DNA of 64,000 nucleotides. Origin: Corallococcus interemptor. GTDB lineage: Bacteria > Myxococcota > Myxococcia > Myxococcales > Myxococcaceae. Made by a program: the position numbers and the translations under genes. Numbering within the stretch: position 1 is the stretch's first letter; every line of letters begins with the position of its first letter. The notes beneath the pieces are model-generated. The model saw only the letters and a list, made by a program, of their open reading frames with translations, was not told the DNA's origin and ran no database searches. Positions 1 to 8,044 of the stretch are shown piece by piece. The stretch spans positions 37,280 through 101,279 of the forward strand of contig NZ_RAWM01000018.1 in NCBI RefSeq assembly GCF_003668875.1, read 5' to 3'.

Positions 1-518
1 TGACGCGGATCCAGCCGGGGATGCCCGCGCGCTTCACGGTGCGCTCGGACGGCGGGCAGTACGAGGCGAAGATCACCTACGTGTCCGCGAGCGCGGACAC
101 GCAGAGCCGCATGGTGGCGGTGACCGCGGAGGTGACGGGCGACGCCGCGCAGAAGCTGCGGCCGGGCGCCTTCGCCACGGTGAGCGTGCCGGTGGGGTCG
201 CGCGGGGACAGCCCGGTGATTCCGCAGACGGCCATCCGCCCCAGCGAGCGCGGCTTCCTGGCGTTCGTGGTGACGGACAACAAGGCGCGCGAGCGCATCC
301 TGGAGCTGGGGCTGCGCACGCCGGACGGGCGGGTGGAGGTGAAGGAGGGTCTCAAGCCCGGTGAGACGCTGGTGGTGCGCGGCGCGGAGGCCCTGCGCGA
401 CGGGGTGGCCGTGCGCATCGAGCAGGAGCGCCCGAAGCCGAAGGTGGTGGGCGAGCAGCCCCCGGCCGAGGCCCGCGGTGAGCCGAACGCGAAGACGGGC
501 GCGGAGGGCCGTCCATGA
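1..518 (+). CDS. RND efflux periplasmic adaptor, C-terminal part (5' truncated by window)
   Basis: This is the C-terminal part of a membrane-fusion (HlyD/AcrA-like) adaptor that links an inner-membrane RND pump to an outer-membrane channel. The reading frame is already open at base 3, so the true start lies upstream of the window. Visible are the last beta-barrel strands (TRIQPGMPARFTV, then GQYEAKITYVSASAD) and the membrane-proximal domain (LRPGAFATVSVP, VIPQTAIRPSERGFLAFVV, LRTPDGRVEVKEGLKPGETLVVRG), all typical of the family. A charged Pro/Lys tail ends the protein. The stop overlaps the pump start (ATGA), so the two are translationally coupled. Confidence 0.93.
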   Translation, partial: TRIQPGMPARFTVRSDGGQYEAKITYVSASADTQSRMVAVTAEVTGDAAQKLRPGAFATVSVPVGSRGDSPVIPQTAIRPSERGFLAFVVTDNKARERILELGLRTPDGRVEVKEGLKPGETLVVRGAEALRDGVAVRIEQERPKPKVVGEQPPAEARGEPNAKTGAEGRP

Positions 519-3500
519 GCATCACCGACGTCTGCATCAAGAAGCCGGTGTTCGCCTGGATGATCATGGCGGCGACCATCATCTTCGGACTGGTGGCGGC
601 CCAGCGCATCGGCATCAGCCAGTTCCCGGACGTGGACTTCCCCACCATCAACATCTCCGTGTCGTGGGAGGGCGCCAACCCGGAGGCGGTGGAGTCGGAC
701 GTCGTCGAGTTCATTGAAGAAGCCGTGACGCAGGTGGAGGGCGTCAAGAGCATCACGTCCTCCGCGCGCCAGGGCAGCGCCAACATCACGGTGGAGCTGG
801 ACCTGTCGCGCAACGTGGACCTGGCGCTGCAGGACGTGCAGACCAAGGTGAGCCAGGCCCAGCGCCGGCTGCCGCTGGACATCGATCCGCCCGTCGTCTC
901 CAAGTCCAACCCGGAGGACCAGCCCATCATGTGGCTGGGCGTGGCCGGGCCGTTCTCCCAGCAGGTGGTGAGCGACTTCGCGCGCTACCGCGTGAAGGAG
1001 CGCCTGCAGACGGTGCCGGGCGTGGGCGAGGTCATCCTGGGCGGCCTGCTGGAGCGCAACGTGCGCATCTGGGTGGACGCGCAGAAGCTGGACGCGCACG
1101 GGCTCACCGTGACGGACCTCATCGCCGCGCTCCAGCGCGAGCACGTGGAGCTGCCCGCAGGCCGCATCGAGACGCAGGGGCGCGAGGTCAACGTCCGCTT
1201 CATGGGCGAGGCGCTGGACCTGGAGACGCTGGCGAACGTGGCGGTGCGCGAGGAGAACGGGCGCACGGTGTACCTGCACGACGTGGCCATCGTGGAGGAC
1301 GGCTTCGAGGACGAGCGCCGCCTGGCGCGCGTGAACGGCGAGCCGGCCCAGGCCATGGGCATCAAGAAGCAGCGCGGCGCCAACGCGGTGGCGGTGGCCC
1401 AGGCGGTGCGCGAGCAGCTGGCGCAGCTCCAGAAGGAGCTGCCCGAGGGCATGAGCGCGAGCATCAACTTCGACTCGACGCAGTTCATCGAGGAGAGCGT
1501 GCACGAGATTGAGTTCGAGCTGTTGCTCGCGTGCATCCTCACCGCGTTCGTGTGCTGGGTGTTCCTGGGTTCGCTTTCCAGCACGCTCAACGTCGTGCTC
1601 GCCATCCCCATGTCGCTGTTGGGGACGGTGGCGGTCATCTACTTCCTGGGCTTCACGCTCAACACGTTCACGCTGCTGGGCCTGGCTTTGGCGGTGGGCA
1701 TCGTGGTGGACGACGCCATCATGGTGCTGGAGAACATCTTCCGGCACGCGGAGGAGGGGAAGGACCGGGTGAGCGCCGCGCGGGAAGGCACGGCGGAGAT
1801 CACCTTCGCGGCGCTGGCGGCGACGCTGGCGGTGGTGGCCATCTTCCTGCCCGTCGTCTTCATGAAGGGCATCATCGGCCGGTTCTTCCTCCAGTTCGGC
1901 GTCACGCTGTGCGTGGCGGTGCTCCTGTCCTACGTGGAGGCCATCACCCTGGCGCCCGCGAGATGCGCGCAGCTGCTCAAGACGTCGCGCGAGCACCGCA
2001 GCCGCATTGGCGTGGTGGTGGACAAGGCCTTCTCCAAGCTGGAGGCGCTGTACGCGCGAGCGCTGGGCTGGGGGCTGGTGCGGCCCTGGCGCGTGCTGCT
2101 GGCGGCGGTGGCGATGCTCATCCTGAGCGCGTTCGCGTTCAAGGCGCTGCCGGGCGAGTTCGTCCCTTCGCAGGACCAGGGCCGCATGTCCGTGCGCCTG
2201 CAGACGGCGGTGGGCAGCAGCCTGCAGGAGACCAACCGCCTCTTCAAGCGCGCGGAGGCGTTCGTCGCCAGCCGTCCGGAGGTGACGCGCGTGTTCGTGG
2301 TGGTGGGCGGTGGCGGCAGCGGGTCCGCGGTGAACTCCGGCAACATGAACCTGACGCTGGTGCCGACGGACCAGCGCATGCCGCAGGCGGAGTTCGCGCA
2401 GGTGCTGCGCAAGGAGCTCAACAGCTACCCGGGCCTGCGCGCGGTGGTGCAGGACCTGTCCCAGGCGGGCTTCACCGCGCAGCGCGGCTTCCCGGTGGAG
2501 TTCAGCGTGCGCGGGTCGGACTGGGACAAGCTGGTGGAGGCGAGCCAGTCGCTGCGCGAGGAACTCCTGGCGTCCGGCAAGGTGGTGGACCTGGACACGG
2601 ACTACCAGCTGGGCCAGCCGGAGCTGCGCATCACCCCGGACCGCGCCCGCGCGGCGGACCTGGGCGTGCCCATCCAGGCGGTGGCGTCCACGGTGAACGC
2701 GCTGGTGGGCGGCGTGCGCGTGGGCAAGTACAGCAGCGGCGGGCGGCGCATCGACGTGCGCATGCGGCTGCTGGCGAGCCAGCGCTCGCGGCCGGAGGAC
2801 CTGTCGCTGTTGAAGGTCCGCACGGCGAACAACATGCTGGTGCCGCTGTCGTCGCTGGTGACGCAGGAGGAGCTGCCCGCGCTGCAGGCCATCACCCGCC
2901 GCGACCGTGAGCGCGCCATCAGCCTCTTCGCCAACGTGGCGCCGGGGTCCAATCAGGAGGAGGCGCTGGCCACGGTGGAGTCCCTGGGCAAGGACCTGCC
3001 CGGCGGCATCCGCGTGGTGGCGGGCGGCGCGAGCGTGGCGTTCCGCGACTCGATGAGCAGCCTCATCTTCGCGCTCTTCCTGGGCATCGCCGTCGCGTAC
3101 ATGGTGCTGGGCGCGCAGTTCAATTCGTTCCTGCACCCGGTGACGGTGCTGACGATTCTTCCCTTGTCGGTGGCGGGCGCGTCGTTCGCGCTGCTCGTCA
3201 CGGGGCACACGCTGAACATCTTCAGCATGATTGGCCTGCTGCTGCTGATGGGCATCGTGAAGAAGAACTCCATCATCCTGGTGGACTACGCGCTCCAGCA
3301 GCGCGAGCAGGGCGCGGACGCGATGCAGGCCATGCTGCGCGCGGGCCCGGTGCGCCTGCGGCCCATCCTGATGACGTCCATGGCGACGATGATGGCCGCG
3401 GTGCCGGCGGCGCTGGCCCTGGGCGCGGGCAGCGAGACGCGCGCGCCCATGTCCGTCGCGGTGCTGGGCGGCCTGTCCGTGTCCACCGTCCTGAGCCTCC

Positions 3501-3631
3501 TGGTGGTGCCCGCGTTCTACGTCGTCGCGGACCGCATCAAGACGCGGCTGGGGAACCGGCTCAGCAAGGGGAAGGGCGGGGACGACTCGCACTCCGTCCC
3601 CGAGGAGCCCCGGCCGGTGCCGCACGGTTAG
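515..3631 (+). CDS. RND family efflux pump permease (AcrB/MdtB-like, HAE1 type)
   Basis: A 1038-residue inner-membrane proton-driven drug/solute exporter, the usual length for the AcrB family. The N-terminus MSITDVCIKKPVFAWMIMAA is the classic first transmembrane helix. Proton-relay acidic residues appear in the TM4 motif VDDAIMVLEN near residue 400. The two-fold repeat is evident: large periplasmic loops follow TM1 and TM7, and a second helix cluster begins near residue 850 (LIFALFLGIAVAYMVLGAQF) with the GIVKKNSIILVDYA motif. The start overlaps the adaptor stop by four bases. No outer-membrane TolC-like gene follows here; it may lie upstream of the adaptor. Substrate cannot be told from sequence. 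Confidence 0.96.
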   Translation: MSITDVCIKKPVFAWMIMAATIIFGLVAAQRIGISQFPDVDFPTINISVSWEGANPEAVESDVVEFIEEAVTQVEGVKSITSSARQGSANITVELDLSRNVDLALQDVQTKVSQAQRRLPLDIDPPVVSKSNPEDQPIMWLGVAGPFSQQVVSDFARYRVKERLQTVPGVGEVILGGLLERNVRIWVDAQKLDAHGLTVTDLIAALQREHVELPAGRIETQGREVNVRFMGEALDLETLANVAVREENGRTVYLHDVAIVEDGFEDERRLARVNGEPAQAMGIKKQRGANAVAVAQAVREQLAQLQKELPEGMSASINFDSTQFIEESVHEIEFELLLACILTAFVCWVFLGSLSSTLNVVLAIPMSLLGTVAVIYFLGFTLNTFTLLGLALAVGIVVDDAIMVLENIFRHAEEGKDRVSAAREGTAEITFAALAATLAVVAIFLPVVFMKGIIGRFFLQFGVTLCVAVLLSYVEAITLAPARCAQLLKTSREHRSRIGVVVDKAFSKLEALYARALGWGLVRPWRVLLAAVAMLILSAFAFKALPGEFVPSQDQGRMSVRLQTAVGSSLQETNRLFKRAEAFVASRPEVTRVFVVVGGGGSGSAVNSGNMNLTLVPTDQRMPQAEFAQVLRKELNSYPGLRAVVQDLSQAGFTAQRGFPVEFSVRGSDWDKLVEASQSLREELLASGKVVDLDTDYQLGQPELRITPDRARAADLGVPIQAVASTVNALVGGVRVGKYSSGGRRIDVRMRLLASQRSRPEDLSLLKVRTANNMLVPLSSLVTQEELPALQAITRRDRERAISLFANVAPGSNQEEALATVESLGKDLPGGIRVVAGGASVAFRDSMSSLIFALFLGIAVAYMVLGAQFNSFLHPVTVLTILPLSVAGASFALLVTGHTLNIFSMIGLLLLMGIVKKNSIILVDYALQQREQGADAMQAMLRAGPVRLRPILMTSMATMMAAVPAALALGAGSETRAPMSVAVLGGLSVSTVLSLLVVPAFYVVADRIKTRLGNRLSKGKGGDDSHSVPEEPRPVPHG

Positions 3632-3690
3632 AAGGAGCCGGTCAGGTTCCTGGACGCCTGGCGTCCTTCCGCGCCACTCGGGAGGACGCC

Positions 3691-4209
3691 ATGGGCGACC
3701 CACGCAATCCAAAGCGGGCGGAAGAGGCCTGGAACGCGGAACGCCTTCGTATCTCGGAGGCGGAGCTGCGGGCCCTGGCGCCGCTCGTCACCTTCTCCGG
3801 CGGCTGGGCCTGGCACTTCATGGCCCCACCGCACGAAGAGCTGAAGATCGATCACGACCACAAGGACGTGGACCTCTTCGTCGCGCCGGAGCGCTTCGCG
3901 GAGCTGGTGCAACTGCTCACCACGCGGGGCTTCGCGCGCATCTGGACGCGCTTCGACGCGACGTCCACGAACTTCTACCGGTACGCGAAGTACCTGGAGG
4001 GCGCGAAGGTCATCCTGGACGTGTTCGTCCGGAACGTGCCGTCCGTCCAGGTAGGCGAGCTGCGCGTCGTGGATCCCGCCACGCTGCTGACGTTCTATGG
4101 CGACATCCACAGCACGGATGACTGCGTGTCCGTGCTCGCGGCCCGGACGCTGCTCTCGCGGGGCATCAGCCCCATTGGACGCAAGGAGCTCGTCACCCGG
4201 CCCCGGTGA
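3691..4209 (+). CDS. Nucleotidyltransferase-fold protein, function unknown
   Basis: A 172-residue cytoplasmic protein with features of minimal nucleotidyltransferases of the aminoglycoside-adenylyltransferase/AbiEii-like fold. It has a GG motif (GGWAW, residues 37-41) followed after about 15 residues by an acidic strand, DHKDVDLF (56-63), which would supply the two metal-binding Asp. A C-terminal segment LRVVDPATLLTFYG resembles the domain end seen in such proteins. GGAGG lies 6 bases before the ATG. It is preceded by the RND pump (59 bases) but probably unrelated to it. There is no toxin or antitoxin partner next door, so an AbiE-type system is not supported. Substrate unknown. Confidence 0.7.
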   Translation: MGDPRNPKRAEEAWNAERLRISEAELRALAPLVTFSGGWAWHFMAPPHEELKIDHDHKDVDLFVAPERFAELVQLLTTRGFARIWTRFDATSTNFYRYAKYLEGAKVILDVFVRNVPSVQVGELRVVDPATLLTFYGDIHSTDDCVSVLAARTLLSRGISPIGRKELVTRPR

Positions 4210-4270
4210 CGGTGGCCCGGCCGCTCGCGCCCCCGGCGCCGCTGGACGATGCAGGGGCCCTGGCACATGC

Positions 4271-4326
4271 GCAGCGTCTCCGGAGCACGGTCCCGTGAAG
4301 GGGCCCTGAACCTTCGGAGACGCTGC
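4271..4326 (+). promoter_or_regulatory. Long hairpin covering the Shine-Dalgarno of the DUF2267 gene
   Basis: Bases 4271-4285 pair with 4312-4326: 15 pairs, 14 Watson-Crick and one G-U. The outer 12 (GCAGCGTCTCCG with CGGAGACGCTGC) are perfect. The 26-base apical region holds a second small hairpin, CACGG-TC-CCGTG (4286-4297). The right arm contains the only good Shine-Dalgarno (GGAG, 4316-4319) and ends one base before the ATG at 4328, so folding would hide the ribosome site. It may be a translational switch or a large protein-binding inverted repeat; sequence alone cannot separate these. Confidence 0.6.
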
Positions 4327-4327
4327 C

Positions 4328-4786
4328 ATGGCCTCGCAAGTTCCTCCCGACACCCACGCCGTCCCCGTGAAGGAGCGCGACGAATCGCTCGAACTCCAGC
4401 CGTTCCTGGATGAAATCCAGGGCGACGCGGTCATGCACACCCAGGGCCTGGAGGCCCGCGAGGCCGCGAGCGCGGTGTTCTGCTCGCTCGCCCGGCGGCT
4501 GTCGGACGGCGAGGACGTGAAGCTCTACCGCGCGCTGCCCGGAGGCATTGGCGCCATCCTGGGTGCCTGCTCGGTGCACCGGGGGCCCTCGCGCGCGAAG
4601 CGCATTGGTCGCGATGAGTTCATCACCGACGTGGCGGACCACCTGAACATCAAGCCCGACCAGGCCTTCCGCGTCGTCACCGCGGTGTTCACCGCCGTGC
4701 GAGACCGCATCCCCGAGGACGAGGTCGCCGCCGTGGCGTCGCAGCTGCCCGCCGACCTGGGTGACCTCTTCCGCAGACCTGTGTAA
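4328..4786 (+). CDS. DUF2267 domain-containing protein
   Basis: A 152-residue soluble protein matching the DUF2267 pattern: two similar helical halves, the first around EREAASAVFCSLARRLSDGE-like helices (residues 42-60; the actual segment is REAASAVFCSLARRLSDGED) followed by a PGG turn, the second around RDEFITDVADHLNIKPDQAF and a PADLGDLFRRPV ending. LP..L and DLF near the C-terminus are typical of the family. The biochemical role of DUF2267 is not established. Expression may be controlled by the hairpin that covers its ribosome-binding site. Transcribed toward the accessory block that follows in the opposite orientation (gap of 6 bases). Confidence 0.85.
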   Translation: MASQVPPDTHAVPVKERDESLELQPFLDEIQGDAVMHTQGLEAREAASAVFCSLARRLSDGEDVKLYRALPGGIGAILGACSVHRGPSRAKRIGRDEFITDVADHLNIKPDQAFRVVTAVFTAVRDRIPEDEVAAVASQLPADLGDLFRRPV

Positions 4787-4792
4787 ACGGGC

Positions 4793-5557
4793 TCAAGACG
4801 CCGCCCGTCCGCCGATTTCCGGAAAGCGCTCATAAGCCCGCTTGAGCGTGTCCAAGTGGGTGGGATTGTCCAGATCGAGAGGCTCCTCCGTGAGCTGCAC
4901 GATCCACCCACCCGTCGCCGTGCGCCGTGCTCGCGAGAGCAGGTCGGCGTCACGCGACGGGTCGGGAAAGGCGATGGCCCGTGCGGCAGCGGTTGACCAG
5001 TAGTTCAGCCATCCCAGGTAACCAGGAATCTCGGGCGCGCGGAGTTCCCACGGGAGCTTGAGCGAGGGCAGCCCTTTCGGTGGGAGATGTGGCTCATCCT
5101 CCGGGTGGCGAAACTGATCCGCTACCGTCTCGGCCAATCCCTCCGGATTCACGTGCCCCCAGAACGCGCGAGCGCTGTCCCCTATGTCCTCCAACACCGC
5201 GGCCGCCGCCGCGATGCCGGTTGCGCTCCATGGCATGTCCGCATGGACTTCAAACAGTCCGAGGTTACCAGGTGAACTGCCCGCTGGGCGGGCCCATCCA
5301 GAGAGCGTCACGCGACTGCTCGCACTGCCGCCATCGCAGACGAGCGGAATTCCCGGCCCATCTTTTCTTCCCTGGGCCACCCACTCATCACGTTGCGGCA
5401 ATGGGACGAGCAGCCCCGCGTTAGAGATCGTCCACTCCAGGCGCAATCCGGGGAACGCGCGTTCCATTCCATGAACAATGGCCAACGGGCGACTGTCGCC
5501 CCTGGTCGTCGCAGGGGCGTAGGCGATAAGGCTCAGGGACTCTGGCGTGGCTGTCAT
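4793..5557 (-). CDS. DUF5953-like probable immunity protein
   Basis: A 254-residue cytoplasmic protein with no signal peptide, starting one base after the stop of the lipoprotein toxin gene, which implies co-translation. Its N-terminal pattern (LSLIAYAPATTRGDSRPL, then IVHGMERAFPGLRLEW) and the C-terminal ending with GGWIVQLTEEPLDLDNP and a long helix resemble the DUF5953/Imm52-type proteins found next to polymorphic toxins in myxobacteria; this is a recollection of family style, not a search. The likely job is to neutralise the neighbouring toxin in the cytoplasm. Base composition is somewhat less GC-rich than in the flanking core genes. Confidence 0.65.
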   Translation of the reverse strand: MTATPESLSLIAYAPATTRGDSRPLAIVHGMERAFPGLRLEWTISNAGLLVPLPQRDEWVAQGRKDGPGIPLVCDGGSASSRVTLSGWARPAGSSPGNLGLFEVHADMPWSATGIAAAAAVLEDIGDSARAFWGHVNPEGLAETVADQFRHPEDEPHLPPKGLPSLKLPWELRAPEIPGYLGWLNYWSTAAARAIAFPDPSRDADLLSRARRTATGGWIVQLTEEPLDLDNPTHLDTLKRAYERFPEIGGRAAS

Positions 5558-5558
5558 T

Positions 5559-6473
5559 TCAACACCAATTCATGACGACAACTCTGAGGGCGCTGTCTCG
5601 TTTGAGCAGGGCAGCTTTGTGCGCGGCACTGCGCACTGCGACCTTGAAGTCGAATCCGCAGGCCCTTGCGAGTTCGCGCTCGCTCTGCATCTTCGGCACC
5701 TGATCGTCGAGCACGATTCTGCGAAGGTCGGGCGGGTACGTATCAAAATTGTCGGTCTTGACCTCCCACAGCGAACGCGTAGCGAGTACCAGTCCGTCAA
5801 AGTTCTTCCCATTGACGAGCACATCCCAGCCAGGGAAGCTGTTGTTTGGAATGCTGTCCGCACAGTCGTTGTGTGGGTCATTGCCGCCCAGGTGTCGCAC
5901 AGGGACTGGCCTGCACTCCGGGCGGCGCTCTCGCTCAAGTGAGTCGGGCGGTGCCGGCGGAAGCCAGTCCTGCCCCGCGGGTTCGGGCTTCTGTCTGGGA
6001 GGGCGCTGCGCTTCAGCCTCCCGGGACGCCACCCTCGTATCTCGCGAGGCCCCTGCTTCCTCCGGGTAGGGATGTCGTAGCTCATACGCATCCAGCTCTT
6101 CCTTGATGGCAGCGGCTACCACCACGACGCCAAGGACGATCACGGCGCCCACGACGATCTCAGGAGCCGCCAGGACACAGAAGCCGAGCCCCACGGCAGC
6201 GGCGCCAGCGGAGGCGACCGCGCAACGTCCCGTGGTGTCGTGAAACTCGACCCGGTCATGGTCGAGTTTCGGATAACACCTCTCAACTAGCACGGGCCAA
6301 GCCTGGGAGGCCTCGCGGACCACGCAATGGCCCCCGTCAGTCCAGGGCAATTTCGCCGCTCGCTGAAGGTTGGCGAGCCTTGGGCTCCGCCTTCCCCGCG
6401 CATGGGAAGGCGGAGTCGACGAAGCGCAGGCCGAGAGGAAAAGGAGGAGTGCGATGCACGCGCGGAAACGCAT
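5559..6473 (-). CDS. Lipoprotein polymorphic toxin, SitA/DUF6310-like, with putative PD-(D/E)xK nuclease end
   Basis: A 304-residue lipoprotein. ATG at 6473 gives MRFRACIALLLFLSAC, a type II signal with lipidated Cys16; a GTG two codons upstream is also possible. A long hydrophobic stretch spans about residues 86-124. The C-terminal domain (about 185-304) carries D217 and D226 (in GWDVLVNGKNFDGL) and an E-x-K motif at 237-239 (LWEVKTDNF), a plausible restriction-endonuclease-like active site. The layout of lipobox, hydrophobic stretch, variable nuclease end and an immediately downstream immunity gene matches the Sit toxins that myxobacteria pass between siblings by TraAB outer-membrane exchange. 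Membership is inferred. Confidence 0.65.
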   Translation of the reverse strand: MRFRACIALLLFLSACASSTPPSHARGRRSPRLANLQRAAKLPWTDGGHCVVREASQAWPVLVERCYPKLDHDRVEFHDTTGRCAVASAGAAAVGLGFCVLAAPEIVVGAVIVLGVVVVAAAIKEELDAYELRHPYPEEAGASRDTRVASREAEAQRPPRQKPEPAGQDWLPPAPPDSLERERRPECRPVPVRHLGGNDPHNDCADSIPNNSFPGWDVLVNGKNFDGLVLATRSLWEVKTDNFDTYPPDLRRIVLDDQVPKMQSERELARACGFDFKVAVRSAAHKAALLKRDSALRVVVMNWC

Positions 6474-6523
6474 GACCACGACCTTTCAATCAGCCCAGGA
6501 GGCCGCAGGGCAGGGTGGACCGC

Positions 6524-8044
6524 TCAGACTCCACCGCCTGGTCTTGAGTGGCCCCCAGTTCCTCCGATACGCGAGAGGTCCGTCTGGATGGCTTCGAATT
6601 GCTCTAGTGCCGCACGCAGGTCGTCCACGATTTCTCCGGCGATGACATCCGGAGCAGGCAGGTTCGCGGAGTCCTCCAGCGACTCATCCTTGAGCCAGAA
6701 GATGTCCAGGCTCACCTTGTCCCGCTGGAGCAACTCCTCGTAGCTATATGAACGCCAGCGCCCCTCTGGAGACTTCTTCTCGGACCAGGTGGCCTTGCGC
6801 TGGTGCCGGTTCTCTGGCTGGTAGCAGGCAACGAACTCGTCCAGATCCGCTCGTTTCAGCGGGTTCGTCTTCAGCGTGAAATGCTTGTTTGTGCGCAGGT
6901 CGTAGACCCAGAGCTTCTCGGTCCACGGCTTCTCCCGGCCCGGCTTCTTCTCGAAGAAGAGCACGTTCGCCTTCACTCCCTGCGCGTAGAAGATGCCCGT
7001 CGGCAACCGCAGCAGGGTGTGCACGTCGCACTCGTGAAGCAGCTTGCGGCGGATCGTCTCTCCTGCTCCACCTTCGAAGAGCACGTTGTCGGGGACCACC
7101 ACCGCCGCGCGCCCGTTCACCTCAAGCAGCGTCTTGATGTGCTGCACGAAGTTGAGCTGCTTGTTGCTTGTGGAGGCCCAGAAATCGTCTCGCACGACGG
7201 TGAGGGCCTCCTTCTCCTGCTCGCCCTCCTCGTTGATGACGGTGACGGAGGACTTGCGGCCGAAGGGTGGATTGGAGAGCGCGATCTTCCACCGCTTGCC
7301 CGGGTCGCTGCGGATGGCGTCATCCACGACGACAATCGGAGTCTCATCCCCACCAACGCCGTGGAGCAGCAGGTTCATCGTGCACAGGCGGGCGGGCGTA
7401 TCGGCGATTTCCCACCCTCGAAGCGCCTCCAGCTTGAGGTGCTTTTTCTGATCCTTGTCGAGCTTGTTGTTGTTGGCGATGTAGTCATGGGCTGCGAGCA
7501 GGAAGCCTCCGGTGCCCACTGCTGGGTCAATGATGGTCTCCCCTGGCTTGGGCTGCACCACGTCCACGATGGCGCGGATCAATGCTCGTGGGGTGAAGTA
7601 CTGCCCGGCGCCGGACTGGGAGGCCGTCTTCTCCAGAAGGCCCTCGTAGGCGTCACCCTTTACGTCGGCGTCGAGGCTCGACCACTGCTCGCGGTCCAGC
7701 AGGTCCACGATGAGGCGGCGCAGCTTGGCAGGGTCCTGGATCTTGTTCTGGGCCTTGCGGAAGACGAGTCCCAGAGTTCCTTTTGACTTGCCTAGCGTTT
7801 CCAGTAGGCGGCGGTAGTGGTTTTCAAGCGCGTCGCCTTCCTTGCTCATAAGGCTAGGCCAAGCAAAGGCACTTGGTACGGGAGAGGGACGGTTCCACGG
7901 AGCCTGGGTCTGCTCATGGGCCATTTTAAGAAAGAGCAGAAATGTAAGCTGCTCAATGTAGTCGCCGTACGAGAGTCCATCGTCTCGAAGGACATCGCAA
8001 TAGTTCCAGAGCTTCTGGACAATCTGGGCCGAGTGGTTGCTCAT
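6524..8044 (-). CDS. hsdM: Type I restriction-modification DNA methyltransferase subunit HsdM
   Basis: A 506-residue N6-adenine methyltransferase. It has an N-terminal HsdM helical domain (AQIVQKLWNYCDVLRDDGLSYGDY), the SAM-binding motif DPAVGTGGFLLAA and the catalytic NPPFG motif IV, all in the order expected for group gamma enzymes. It would combine with HsdS to modify the host target sites. The ATG overlaps the hsdS stop by four bases. It is the last gene of the hsdR-hsdS-hsdM unit, which is an unusual order compared with hsdR-hsdM-hsdS. The toxin gene begins only about 50 bases beyond its stop on the same strand. Confidence 0.95.
   Translation of the reverse strand: MSNHSAQIVQKLWNYCDVLRDDGLSYGDYIEQLTFLLFLKMAHEQTQAPWNRPSPVPSAFAWPSLMSKEGDALENHYRRLLETLGKSKGTLGLVFRKAQNKIQDPAKLRRLIVDLLDREQWSSLDADVKGDAYEGLLEKTASQSGAGQYFTPRALIRAIVDVVQPKPGETIIDPAVGTGGFLLAAHDYIANNNKLDKDQKKHLKLEALRGWEIADTPARLCTMNLLLHGVGGDETPIVVVDDAIRSDPGKRWKIALSNPPFGRKSSVTVINEEGEQEKEALTVVRDDFWASTSNKQLNFVQHIKTLLEVNGRAAVVVPDNVLFEGGAGETIRRKLLHECDVHTLLRLPTGIFYAQGVKANVLFFEKKPGREKPWTEKLWVYDLRTNKHFTLKTNPLKRADLDEFVACYQPENRHQRKATWSEKKSPEGRWRSYSYEELLQRDKVSLDIFWLKDESLEDSANLPAPDVIAGEIVDDLRAALEQFEAIQTDLSRIGGTGGHSRPGGGV

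Noticed and set aside
4261..4275. Possible sigma-54 -24/-12 element (GG-N10-GC) before the DUF2267 gene
   Set aside because: Only the minimal GG/GC spacing fits; the TTGC half is absent and it would initiate inside the hairpin.
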